DNA of 64,000 bases. Origin: Bimuria novae-zelandiae CBS 107.79. Taxonomy: Eukaryota; Ascomycota; Dothideomycetes; Pleosporales; Didymosphaeriaceae. The position numbers and the translations under genes are program-made. The notes under the pieces were generated by a model, which worked only from the letters and a program-made list of their open reading frames with translations, ran no database searches and was not told the DNA's origin. Numbering within the stretch: position 1 is the stretch's first letter; every line of letters begins with the position of its first letter. The stretch lies in assembly GCA_010015655.1 (NCBI GenBank), contig ML976690.1, positions 1 to 64,000 on the forward strand, in the 5' to 3' direction. This document shows, in pieces, positions 1 through 9,599 of the stretch.

Positions 1-117
1 CTGACCCCTGTCATCTTCACTTTTGTTCGCAACTCCGATTTCCGTCGCAACAACTGCATTCTTAATTCTCTTCTCCAAATCCCACATTCTTTTGGCGTGT
101 CGATGATATAGATACAT

Positions 118-2000
118 ATGGCTCGTGGTGCAGAAAACACATATCCGGCGGATGGAGATGACGGAGGAACAGATGTCGATGAGGAGGCTCAGCTATTGCA
201 GAGAGAAGAGCTCGAAGTCGTGGACAATATCGCTGCTCGAGCTGACTTCAAACAATCACCTGTATCTAGTTTTCTGGATTGAATCAGAGGGCCCCGTCCG
301 CCAAGGATACAGACTATTCAGCCTTCCTTCCCTTCAGCTCAGAAATTGCTTGCGACTTGGTTGAATCAGCACGTCCCTGGACGGCATCAGCAGGCGATCC
401 TCTTGGTTGTGGTCTTTAAGCTATGGCTGATCATGTTCATTATTATTTTGAGTGGGCAACGTCCCATTAAAGATGAGAATGGCGTAACAGCTATTAATCT
501 TGACTGCGTCGACACACTTTAGAGATCGAAGAACGGGTGCGGTATTAACGACATTGACTGTTGTCCTTTTAACAATGTTTCGTTTCCCTTTTGCTGTCCG
601 GCGAAATGCGCTAGCGTCAAGGCGTTGAATCCCCGTGCTGTGGGGCATCAAGACGTCAACTACCGTCCACTAGTTATTGGGGACGAAACCTATTGGGGCG
701 ACAGGTATGGCTTCGGCTCCCTTTTTAGTGTTTTAACCTGGGTTTTGATTACATACAAGCTTTATCTGTGGCTCTGCTATTCACGCTGGCGTTTTTAGTG
801 ATGTAAGTGGTGGTTGTGGACGTGTCACTCTGTTAGGTAGTTATAATAACTTTTCCAGTGTGGAAAAGCACGGGATCGAATCGATTCTGTTTGATTTATA
901 CTTTCTGTTGGCTTTTACTGTCACACCAAATTCTAGCTTGCATTGTCTATTAGATTCAAGACAAGTGCTGCTCTTCCTGGACATTTTCTTTACCAGATTG
1001 CTCTCGATCTTTTCTACATCGCCATCCATCTTCTTTCTAATATTTATTATCGTCTTCGCGCATGTTTCCTTCGCTTCCGACCCTCCTTCAGCCTTATATC
1101 GCAACACCACAGTCTTACCAGATCACATCTCCATGTTTGCTAAGCGTTTGCTCCCTGCGCTGTTTTGTGCCGTGGTAATCTACCGCACTACTGTCAAACG
1201 TACGTTGAGGGGCTTGACAGCCTATGCAGAGAAAACCGCGCTTTGGCTAGGGGGGTTCTTCTTCAGTGCCTTATCCAACTACATATTCGATTGGATTCCG
1301 ATACAACGCCTCACTGCTCATAATCTTAAGCAGCAACCAGGAGCAAAAGTCGCTCTGGCTATAATCTTGTTTGTCTTGGCTGTGATTATCGCCTGTCAAG
1401 TTTATTATTACTGGCTTGAAGCACGCTTGTTGTGCTACTTAGCCTTGTATGGACTGTTCACAACGGGGATTTTAGTCTGCCTGGTTATTCCCGGGGTCTC
1501 TCTGCAAATACACCACTACGTTATTGCTCTGTTACTGTTGCCCGGCACTAGCTTGCAGACCCGGCCTTTTTTAGTGTACTAAGGGTTACTGCTTAGTCTC
1601 TTTGTGAATAGTATCGCACGATGGGACTTTAACTTAGTGCTTCAGACCACGGCCGACCTTCGGGAGGATGGCAAATTCGACTCTGTATTACCTGAGCTAT
1701 TAGAGCCGAGCATTTCCCGCACGGCTTAAGGCCTAGTGGCAAAGTTCTTATAGAATGTTTCCCTGAGGACTGTTGATAGTCTTAGCGTGCTTGTTAATAA
1801 AGTAGAGAAGGCCCGGATCTTCTTTGACGGAGCTATTAATGTCACGACATTTGAATAGGCGAGGCCAGCAGAGATGCATTTAAATGAGTATCTGAGGTTT
1901 GGATACATAAAAGGCGGGCAAGCATTGGACTTCACCGCCGCGGGGACGTTGTTTAGTAACAGAATATAGAGTGGGCCATAACGCTACGACAGCTTGATAT
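118..2000 (+). pseudogene. LCCL-domain multi-pass membrane protein, RIP-like pseudogene
   Basis: Recognised from the order of family landmarks. An ATG at 118 starts an acidic N-terminus. A segment IRGPRPP follows and then a first membrane helix near 400-450. The LCCL domain comes next (CVDTL, CGINDIDCCPF, CPAKCASVKALNP, VNYRPLVIGDE, CGSAIHAGVFSDVSGGCG), with a likely intron around 700-745. A multi-pass membrane region covers about 860-1620, including HHYVIALLLLPGTSLQTRP. The C-terminal domain of fungal LCCL proteins (YLRFGYIKGGQALDF, GTLFSN) closes it near 1970. Stops lie at 280-282 (expected Trp), 520-522 (expected Trp) and 1580-1582 (expected Gln), with several more after 1720. All fit C-to-T or G-to-A transitions. 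The family is fungal with no assigned biochemical role. The identity is fairly sure; the exon limits are approximate. Confidence 0.75.
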
Positions 2001-2451
2001 AGTAGCAACTCGAACCAGTCCCCAGCTAGATTAAGACCGCCGAACTAACAGGGTCGTCTCTCAGTTCTCTTCTTTATACTGAGGAGGGGCAGCCTTCTTG
2101 CAGCTTCCGTGGCGTACACAACAGAGCAACTATCGGCCTTGTAGACAGCGCCGTCAAACTGCTTCTCTAGTACGTCCCCCACTCAGCGGAACTTCTTCTC
2201 AACAGCAACCCGCCCACATTATAAATTAACGCGACAATTCGCATCCACCCAAACTTTAGTTCCGCACGCGCCGGTAGCGAGGAGGAAAAAGTCGCCATGA
2301 ATATTTCCGGTCGATTAAACGCTCACAACAAGCCAAGCTTCCTAAACCTTCTACATCTCGACAGTCAAGTGCCCGCTATTTATGTCCAGGTTATCAGCTG
2401 TGTCACGCAATCTCTCGTTTCTGCATATCGAAATACACGCATTGTCCCGAC
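2001..2451. other. No gene seen between the LCCL and PAN relics
   Basis: About 450 bp at normal base composition. An open frame starting at 2297 overlaps the PAN gene in another frame and has no family features. It may contain the promoter or a 5' exon of the PAN gene, but no splice junction stands out. Confidence 0.4.
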
Positions 2452-2998
2452 ATGGTCAACGCAGCTCTTCGTACAACGGCGATGGCCCTCGCCGGCCGTC
2501 ACCTTGTACCCTGCGACCTCCCAGAGTGTGATACAACTCTCACGTGTCCTGAAGATAACAACTGCCTGTGGACTCATCCTTTCAACAATGCTCAGTTCGT
2601 TACGACTTGTGACTTAGACTTTGAAGGAGGTGACTTACAAACTATCCGCGTAAGTGCTTAAATCAGACTGCCGTTCCAAGTGCTGATTCGATGCAGGCTA
2701 AGGACTTCACTGATTGCTTGAGTGCGTGCTCCCTCACTCATAGATGCGTCGCTGTCACTTTCCGTGAGGATGGATTCTGTTACCTCAAGGACAGTGTGAC
2801 TCCGGGACACGCAGGGTATGTGTGCCCATTTCCCTAGAAGCCTTTGTGAAGCTGAGTTCACACGCCTAGCACATTCGTTCATGGGGGCAAGATCGAAGCC
2901 AGTGGCATTCCAACGCCCAAGAAGTGGTTCAGGTGCAACGGCCCTATCACCTCCCTATGTGCGACAACTGCCTTTGGACAAACAGCACGATTTCTCGA

Positions 2999-3029
<31 letters not shown>

Positions 3030-3207
3030 GATCATTGCTTGCGCCTCGAATCTCTATGGCGGCGACTATGCTAGTCGTGGCGCGTCCAACTTCCAGCAGA
3101 GCACAAGTGCATGTGTTGGGGATACTCGCTGTGTGGCCGTCTCGTATGACCCTGAACACAAGATCTGCTGGCTCAAAGACCGACCCACGCTGTGGTACCA
3201 CGATTAG
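2452..3207 (+). pseudogene. PAN/apple-domain protein, probably frameshifted
   Basis: Two cysteine-rich repeats of PAN/apple type can be read. The first runs from CPEDNNCLWTHPF (about 2540) across an intron near 2652-2696 (GTAAGT donor, ATGCAG acceptor) to CVAVTFREDGFCYLKD and ends near 2815. The second begins with MCDNCLWTNSTIS at about 2957-2995 and ends with CVGDTRCVAVSYDPEHKICWLKD and a stop at 3207. Both repeats end with the same Cys-Val-Ala-Val and Cys-(Tyr/Trp)-Leu-Lys-Asp pattern. A run of 29 A lies inside the second repeat, and the halves either side of it are in different frames. PAN domains bind protein or carbohydrate outside the cell; no signal peptide is convincing at ATG 2452. 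It could still be a working gene if the A-run lies in an intron. Confidence 0.5.
2998..3026 (+). repeat. 29-bp poly(A) homopolymer inside a coding relic
   Basis: Twenty-nine consecutive A residues between the two halves of the second PAN repeat. The upstream half is in the frame of position 2960 and the downstream half in the frame of position 3028, one base apart. Confidence 0.9.
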
Positions 3208-3850
3208 AAGCTCTAGAGTAAGCGCCTCAATTGATCGCTCTGTTTTCAAGGCTCACCGTTCCCTAGCCGCGTACCTGAACTCGACCGTGCCCCAGAATTT
3301 GCCTGCTTAGGGTGTTGCGTGAGATCGGCCTTGCGAGAGATGGCAGTGATAGGGTGCGAGTCGATTATGGACAGATGGGGAGATCCTTGCGAAGAGAATC
3401 AATTTGGGCTGACATTGCATTCGTTGCGTTGGACGTGCGGGCGTTTGAGGCGAAGGGGCTGAGAGGCCGTACTTCCAAACCCGCAAACGTGGGACCTGCC
3501 CTCAGGGAAGCGCCTCCCGCGCGGGCTGCCTCCACGCGGGAACTTGGTCCACAGGGCCTAACCCACAAAGTGGGATCTGCCCTTAGGGGAGCGCCGCCCG
3601 CATGGAGGCAGCCCGCGCGGGATCCTGGCCCACACCAGACAGGAACCAGCATGTTCGATTCCCAGTTTCAGCTATTAGCGCGAGTCAGCGAAAAATGACT
3701 TAACTGAATGTGCAAATCAGAACCCAGAAACGGGAAAACGGAGAATGGAAAACGGGGAACAGGACACAGGAAACCGAAAAACAGAAGCATACTTGCAGCA
3801 GCAATGTACATATATCTGCGGTAGGATACCGGAACTCAAGCTTGCACATC
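3208..3850. other. Non-coding stretch holding the GC-rich repeats and an upstream region shared with 5.3 kb
   Basis: Apart from the GC-rich units, the part from about 3644 to 3850 (GTTCGATTCCCA, TTAACTGAATGTGCAAA, ACGGGAAAAC, AAACCGAAAAACAGAAGCATAC) recurs at 5316-5469 with a gap of about 40 bp. It is thus part of the duplicated segment carrying the MADS-box-like gene. Open frames here show no family features. Confidence 0.6.
3491..3640. repeat. Two GC-rich repeat units with a core in opposite orientations
   Basis: Unit one has its 25-bp core at 3516-3540 and unit two at 3597-3621. Both are preceded by a CTCAGGGAAGCGC-like flank and followed by a (A)ACTTGGTCCACA-like flank in the same direction. 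The core runs one way in the first unit and the other way in the second. A third unit sits at 5242-5302 with the orientation of the second. The core ends in CCCGC and GCGGG, so its own termini are inverted repeats. No coding function is apparent. Confidence 0.75.
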
Positions 3851-4280
3851 ATGTCGTCTCAACAGCAGTCACGCATCTCAGCATCGAGTAGGCAAGCTGC
3901 CAACAATAATTATCAGAAACTGTCGAAGACACTTTGCGAGAAATTAGCCAAGCTTTGCTTAGATTACGACACCCAGGTGTACTTCCTGGCTTACCGAAAC
4001 GGCCGGTTCAATGGATTCGTATCAACTGACACAGCGGGCCAGCCTCGGATGCCTCCAGACCAAGAAACTCTTGTGAGTATTCTTTTTGAGAGGCTGTTGA
4101 GCTAATGCCTTTTGAGGGTAAATATTATCCCGCCCCGGTAATGAAAACGCCAGGTCGTTGCTATCGAGCTTCGCAAAGGCAAAGGGTCTCGCGGCGCAGT
4201 CTCGGCACACTTAATAAGACGAAGCATGTCAATGTTACTGCGGGAAAGGGGGAAAGAGCAGACTAAGACGTCACTGTCGT
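3851..4280 (+). CDS. MADS-box-like small protein, copy A
   Basis: ATG at 3851. The first exon encodes a basic stretch followed by LCEKLAKLCLDYDTQVYFLA and a Tyr-Arg-Asn-Gly-Arg motif. This resembles the core of the small MADS-box-like (SRF-type) proteins that are multi-copy in many filamentous fungi. It ends at a good GTGAGT donor after position 4073. A CCAG acceptor at 4149-4152 gives an in-phase second exon rich in Lys and Arg that stops at 4280. The predicted product is short, about 116 residues. MADS boxes bind DNA, but the degenerate fungal paralogues have no known targets. A near-identical first exon lies at 5470. The second exon is inferred only from splice sites and phase. Confidence 0.45.
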
Positions 4281-5241
4281 AGCTTGTGCTCGTCTGTATT
4301 GCCTGTTGGCTAGAGAACCGATAGACCTGATAGATGTCTTCTTTTTCTCCTGCACTTGCTGTTAGTATAGTAAACGTTATATAGACTTAGGCAAAGGCAG
4401 CAGGGTGGGACGTTACTAACCTCTACTGGACATGTGGATTAGCAATAGGAAGCTCCTGCCCCTTAACTACTTACTTGCCTAACAAATTGTTCCTTCCTGT
4501 GCTCCTTCTCAATTGCCATTTGTTCAATGTAATTGAATGTAACTTAGCCGCCGTTTTGACAACGTTTCCGTCTTCATCCCGCGTATCGCTTTTGGAGGGC
4601 GGAATAGGTCTCATTACGCAATCGGTGAGAGGTATGGCACGCCGAAACAATTGTGTTTTGAGTGCTGTGACTGGATTATGGTATGGAGGAAGGGGCGGAT
4701 GTGGGATTCGGTCGAGCGCGGCCGACGGGCGGTGCGTGCGATTTTCGGGCGACATGTGCGTGCACAAGGTCGGTTCGATGCAGCGGAACATCTCCTTGAG
4801 GGTTTCCGAGGAGCGGTTTGCTCTTGCTTGCGCGGAGCAGGTACGTGGGCACGTTGTAGATGTAGCTTCCGAGCCGCAATTTTTCGACACTGTGTTGAGT
4901 GCTGTCTCCTGCGATGTGTCAGCGTCTATAGGAGTAGACAACGTGATCATTCGATGCAGCCTGCGAAAGGCACATTCAATTCAATCGCGGAGGTGCCAAC
5001 GACAGAATTGCTACGAACCAAGGTGGAAGGTGACGATGCGAGACGATTTCTACTAATTACATAGGGTTGTTGATAAGGGTGCCAAGCCGCACCCCGCCCA
5101 GCCCCGCAATAGCCGACAGGGTGCATCATGGCTGGCTAGCGACGCTGCGCATGCGTTCGGGACCTTGTCTGGTAACAGTGTCTCGCGGGTGCCACCTTAC
5201 CTTCCGCTACCGGTATCCTCTCTATCTCTCTCCAATAGCTT
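4281..5241. other. No recognisable gene between the two duplicated segments
   Basis: Overlapping open frames occur on both strands at 4471-5064, the longest 193 codons on the plus strand, but none has a recognisable domain. They overlap each other almost fully, as expected for chance frames in G+C-rich DNA. Nothing in this interval resembles the flanking duplicated sequence. Confidence 0.4.
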
Positions 5242-5700
5242 CTCCTCTCAGGGAAGCGCCGCCCGCGTAGAGGCAGCCCGCGCGGGAACTTGGTCCACAG
5301 CACTAGACATGAACCAGCATGTTCGATTCCCATTAACTGAATGTGCAAACCAGAAACGGGAAAACGAGGAACAGGACACAGGACACAGGAAACCGAAAAA
5401 CAGAAGCATACTTGCTGCAGCAATGCACATATATTTGCGGCAAGATACCGGAACTTGAGCTTGTAAATCATGTCGTCTCAACCGCAATCACGCATCTTTG
5501 CATCGAGGAGTAGGCGAGCTGCCAACAACAATTATCAGAAACTATCAAAGACACTTTGCGAGAAATTAGCCAAGCTTTGCTTGGATTACGATACTCAGGT
5601 GTACTTCCTGGCTTACCGAAACGGCCGGTTCGATGGATTCGTATCAACAGACAAAGCGGGCCAGCCTTGGACGCCTCCAGACCAAGAGGCTCTTGTGAGT
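5242..5700 (+). repeat. Second copy of the duplicated MADS-box-like segment
   Basis: This segment repeats the GC-rich unit (core 5262-5286), the upstream region and the whole first exon of the gene at 3851. It diverges from copy A right at or just after the GTGAGT splice donor near 5695. The duplication is direct, with starts about 1.7 kb apart. Confidence 0.75.
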
Positions 5701-5838
5701 TTACCTATGATGACCACGCCATCAGCTGCAGACCGGGCGCAACGGCTTGCACGTGCCCTCTCGAAAGGTCGGGCTGCCTTATGGTGGATGGTAGGGCAGA
5801 AGCCTTTGAGAAGCGCAGGTTCAGGCGCGCCAGTGTAG
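5470..5838 (+). pseudogene. MADS-box-like small protein, truncated copy B
   Basis: ATG at 5470 opens a frame that matches copy A at nearly every residue up to the Gln-Glu-Ala-Leu just before the splice donor, with substitutions such as an added Ser-Arg and Asn-to-Asp. Beyond the donor the sequence bears no relation to the second exon of copy A, and the frame simply runs on to a stop at 5838. The gene was probably cut when the segment was duplicated, so the tail residues are likely not native. It could instead use a different downstream exon, but none was found. Confidence 0.5.
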
Positions 5839-6055
5839 TGCAGCTGATAGGCGGGTACTTGTGGGGTCGACGCGCGATAAAAGGCGCTTGCACATGTTAT
5901 TTCAGCTTACCAGGGTATGCTCTCCAATCAGACAAGTCGCTTAGACACCCAATGACGCGATTTCCCTGACTGCCATCGTACTTAAGTGAGGTCCGGTCCG
6001 GTCCCACACTACGTCGTCGAAGCTTCCCGCGTTACTGTACAAGCGCATCATCACA

Positions 6056-6476
6056 ATGGCCGACCCTGTTAGTCTTGCGTCAGGGCTGCTGGCACTAGTC
6101 ATCTTCGCTCATAAATCATGTGTTACACTTTACACGACGTTCCAGAGCTTCAAAACTCAACCCAAACGTGTACCCGACCTCGTCGACGAGCTGGAGGCAC
6201 TTGTCGGCGTTTCAGAATCGTTGACCGATGTCATGAAGTCAGAGCCAGATGCACATCTCTCCGCACTTGAGCTACCTCTACGACGATGTGGAAATGCTTG
6301 CGGAGAGTTTCTTCAAGAACTTCAGAGTTGCTGCCAGCGATCTGGGAACGATCGTCGAAGTTTCCGAGATTGGGCTAAGTTGAGGTATATGGGGGATAAC
6401 ATCGACGATTTAAAGATTCGCTAGCAGCGTACAAGTTAACAATCATTATCGCACTTACAGATATACAACTGTAAGC
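6056..6476 (+). pseudogene. Fungal STAND/NACHT-type N-terminal domain, frameshifted fragment
   Basis: ATG at 6056 begins with MADPVSLASGLLALV and continues through SFKTQPKRVPDLVDELEALV and FRDWAKLRYMGDNIDD. This is the N-terminal helical domain that precedes NACHT, ankyrin or coiled-coil regions in many fungal STAND-like proteins and is implicated in nonself recognition. The original frame stops at 6424. A shift of one base near 6400-6410 recovers the family continuation DSLAAYKLTIIIALTDIQL, ending at a stop near 6474. No NACHT or WD/ankyrin region follows on this strand; the ankyrin coding just downstream is on the opposite strand. So this is either a frameshifted one-domain protein or the remaining front of a larger gene. 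Confidence 0.7.
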
Positions 6477-6512
6477 TTTGTACTTTATCCTCTCAATGGA
6501 AAGCTCGAATCG

Positions 6513-7142
6513 TTAATGACACGTACCACGACTCTTAAGCAGCAGCTGGAATACTTCAGGATGGCCATTACCCGCTGCCGCGTTAAGTGGTATCCAGCCT
6601 TTGTTGCTGCGTACCGTCATATCTGCCCCCTTCTCGAGCAGCAGCTTGACTATTTCGAGACCGCCACTACGTGCTGCCGAGTATAGCGGCGTCCAGTCTT
6701 CGTTGTTGGATACTGTCATATCTGCCCCCTTCTCCAGCAGCAGCTTCACGATCTGCTTGTGGCCTCCTAATAATGCCGCTTGAAGTGCGTTGCCATACTC
6801 TCCACCCTGCGCGTCGTCGTTAGCGCCCTCTTTGAGCAGCAGCTTTACTATCTCTTCATGCCCCTTCTTTGCCGCCACGCAGAGCGGTGTTTCATAGTTG
6901 TATAGGGCTTAATCATTGCTTCTTTCTCCTAGTAACTTCGCAGCCGTTGTCTCTTGACCATGTGGGGCAGCCCATAATAACGCAGAGCTCCCAGAATGCT
7001 GTACATTGTAACAGTAAAGGTAAGGATTCAACAGGCGGTAAGTGCGGCTATTTATTTTTGTGAAGGTGTTGATATCTCTCTCAGAATCCAGGACTTCTGC
7101 GATGCAGTAAAATAACTCATTTGGTAGATTAGAAAGTGGCAT
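6513..7142 (-). pseudogene. F-box/ankyrin-repeat protein, broken
   Basis: The likely start is the ATG at 7142-7140. An F-box-like N-terminus (MPLSNLPNELFYCIAEVLD, then INTFTKINSRTYRLLNPYLY) is followed by ankyrin repeats: one near 6960-6920, then GHEEIVKLLLKEGA, GHKQIVKLLLEKGAD, GLEIVKLLLEKGAD and GHPEVFQLLLKS. A TAA stop at 6911-6909 separates the first repeat from the rest in the same frame and fits a CAA-to-TAA change. The last repeat ends early at a stop at 6513-6515. F-box/ankyrin proteins are probable adaptors of SCF ubiquitin ligases and are a large variable family in fungi. The coding is tail-to-tail with the STAND fragment. Confidence 0.65.
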
Positions 7143-7474
7143 TGCTAAAGTACCGCTTAGCCAGTAGGCATTACAGACACTTCGAAGAAGCGAGCTCTTG
7201 GGCAAAAGTGGGGCCCAGTGTGGCTGAGTTGCGGCGCTCCAATATTGCATAAAGTAATAAGTAACGTAATGAGAAATTGCCTCACAGCCACACCATAGCC
7301 CCACCACAGCCCCACTACAGGCTGCTAAAATTTACCAGTCAATACGGGAGTTTCATATGGCCTACCTTAAAATTACTTCTCGCCTGTAGTTAACCCTTAT
7401 CAAATTGCCGCATAGCCCAGTTCTTTATACTCTGCGCGTTGTCACTCTGGTTGTTGTGAGGCAGATGTTGCATC
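7143..7474. other. Short intergenic region between the ankyrin relic and the HET gene
   Basis: This region must contain the HET gene promoter. It includes a purine/pyrimidine-skewed run of three near-repeats around 7285-7317 (CCACACCATAGCCCCACCAC type). No other element is recognised. Confidence 0.4.
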
Positions 7475-9524
7475 ATGTTGTGCCAAGTCTGTCATGAGAT
7501 TTTCCGGAATTCTTATCCGTCAAAAGAATCCGAGCATCATTTCTTTATCCATGAACTGCAGCAAGCAGCTATCGGAGATTGCTGCATTTGCCGCGTCCTA
7601 TGGTATGGGGTTTCAGACTTACCTCCAAACCATCCCAAAGCGACTGTTGACATCCCTAATACTAAAGAAGCAACAAACACAAAATCAGTTTCGAAACACG
7701 TTATCCGCCACAAACCTGGTCGGGGAAAGGGAATCTTAGAGATTTCCTTTGTTGTTGATAGGAATGGAGTGGACAATGGTGGCAGAGCATTTAGCTTTTG
7801 TATGCAAGCTAAGAGCGGTAAGAACGGTTAATTGCTATTGAAAGTCCATTTTGCTGACAATCTATCTAGATGCTCGCGGCCTCCTTGCTGTAGAAGGAAC
7901 ATATCATAACGTTGATTGGGTTTCAAGCATGACGTGCGCAAAGAAGTGGCTACTCCAATGCTTAAGAAGCCACAACAAGTGTCAACCAGCTCATTCGACT
8001 GAACATAAAGGCTTCAGTCCAACTCGTCTCCTCGAAATTGGACAACCAAATCCTCAGAAAATCCGGTTACGAACTTATCCTAACCATAATAGCAACAACG
8101 TTCAATATGCAACGCTCAGTCACTGTTGGGGCGCTTCGAAGGTTTTGAGGTTAACGTCGATTTCGTTCGAACGCCTGACGAAAGGCATAGAGATTTCAGA
8201 GCTGGCGCAAACATTCCAAGATGCCATCTTCACATCCAGGTCACTAGGAATTCACTTGCTTTGGATAGATTCCTTATGCATATTCCAGGATTCTCAGAAG
8301 GACTGGCAACAAGAGGCAGCTCTCATGAGTTATATCTACAGGAACTCTACTCTTAACATTGCAGCCAGTGTCGCGGCCAATAGCGATGCTGGCTGCTTTC
8401 TTGGAATAGGTCCGTCATCAATTGAACCCTGCATGGTTCAGACAGCATGGGTCGACAGCTATAATGACACCTATCACCTTTACCATGAGGATTTCTGGGA
8501 CAATACGTTAAAAAATCTCCCTCTGATAAAACGAGCATGGGTGGTCCAAGAATTATTACTGGCTCCGAGAGTGCTTCATCTCTGTGGCAGGCAGCTGTTC
8601 TGGGAATGTTACGACTTATGCGCCTGTGAGACTTATCCAGGTGGTACACCACCAACTTCACGCCTTCGCTGGGTATCAGGAGACGCAAGGTGGCAGGCTT
8701 TCAGTAAGACCGGAACTTGTGACGTCGCTGTGAAGAACAGTTTGAAGCATTCGAAGACAACACTGCTGGAACTCTGGCATGGAATCGTCGAGATGTACAC
8801 CAAGTGTGACTTAACATATACAACCGACAAATTAGTTGCTCTTTCTGGTGTTGCAAAGCTCATGGAACAGGCACTCTGCGACGAATATTGTGCTGGACTG
8901 TGGAGGAGCCGCCTCGTCACGGAGCTATTCTGGTTTGGCCCCAGTCAAAAACAAGGGTTAAACCTACGCCCCAGCCCTTACCGTGCACCTTCGCGGTCAT
9001 GGGCATGCTTAGATGGCCAGATCTCTCCCGGGGGTTATTATACAGAAGGATCCTATGGGACATTGGAACCGTTAATCGATATTATCAATTGCGACGTCAA
9101 GACTGCTACAGATGACCGGACTGGTGCAGTTGTAGGGGGCAGCCTGGATATTTCTGGTTGGCTTGCATCCATCCAGCTTCACCCGGATCCCGAAAGCAGG
9201 TGGAGAATTTTGTTCGATGGAAAGTGGTCGAAATATGGACCAGGTCTTTACATCAGCCTTGACCGCAATTTTTTGTCTTCTCAACTCCACTGTTTGCCTC
9301 TTTTCGTTGACATTCATCAACTACCAAACTATTTTCTCGCTTGTCTTCTGCTCAGTCCTACGGGGAATCAGAAAGGTCAATTTCAAAGAATTGGGGTTCT
9401 GGGGGCATTTTCGGGAGCATTAGGAATAAAAGATTGGGCACAATTCCAGAATGTCACAAACGAAGCATGGATACAGCATGAGACACCCCTTGGTAACGAC
9501 AAGTATATAATCTCAATTATATGA
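7475..9524 (+). CDS. HET-domain (heterokaryon incompatibility) protein
   Basis: Exons are 7475-7817 and 7870-9524, with a 52-bp intron (GTAAGA donor, ATCTAG acceptor), giving 665 codons and no disabling lesion. The N-terminus has a Cys-X2-Cys pair and, further on, a Cys-X-Cys pair. The HET domain follows at about residues 200-330, with its signature blocks YATLSHCWG, LGIHLLWIDSLCIFQDS and YIYRNSTLNIAAS. Later blocks typical of the family include RAWVVQELLLAPRVLHLCGRQLFWEC and RSWACLDGQI. The extreme C-terminus ends in a Tyr-Ile-Ile-Ser-Ile-Ile motif. HET proteins trigger cell death when genetically different hyphae fuse, and many are polymorphic. It is the only clearly intact large gene in the left 37 kb. 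The specific recognition partner cannot be told. Confidence 0.9.
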
Positions 9525-9530
9525 TAGCTA

Positions 9531-9576
9531 TTCGACACCAATGCTTCGACACCAATGCTTCGACACCAATGCTTCG
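9531..9576 (+). repeat. 14-bp tandem repeat, three copies
   Basis: Unit TTCGACACCAATGC occurs at 9531-9544, 9545-9558 and 9559-9572, followed by a partial TTCG. It begins seven bases after the HET stop codon, so it lies in its 3' untranslated region. Confidence 0.9.
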
Positions 9577-9599
9577 TGCTCTTCCACAATAGCTACTCT

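Noticed and set aside
4471..5064. Open frames of 193 and 137 codons (plus) and 159 codons (minus)
   Set aside because: They overlap on opposite strands, show no domain, signal peptide or coherent splice structure, and the region is G+C-rich.
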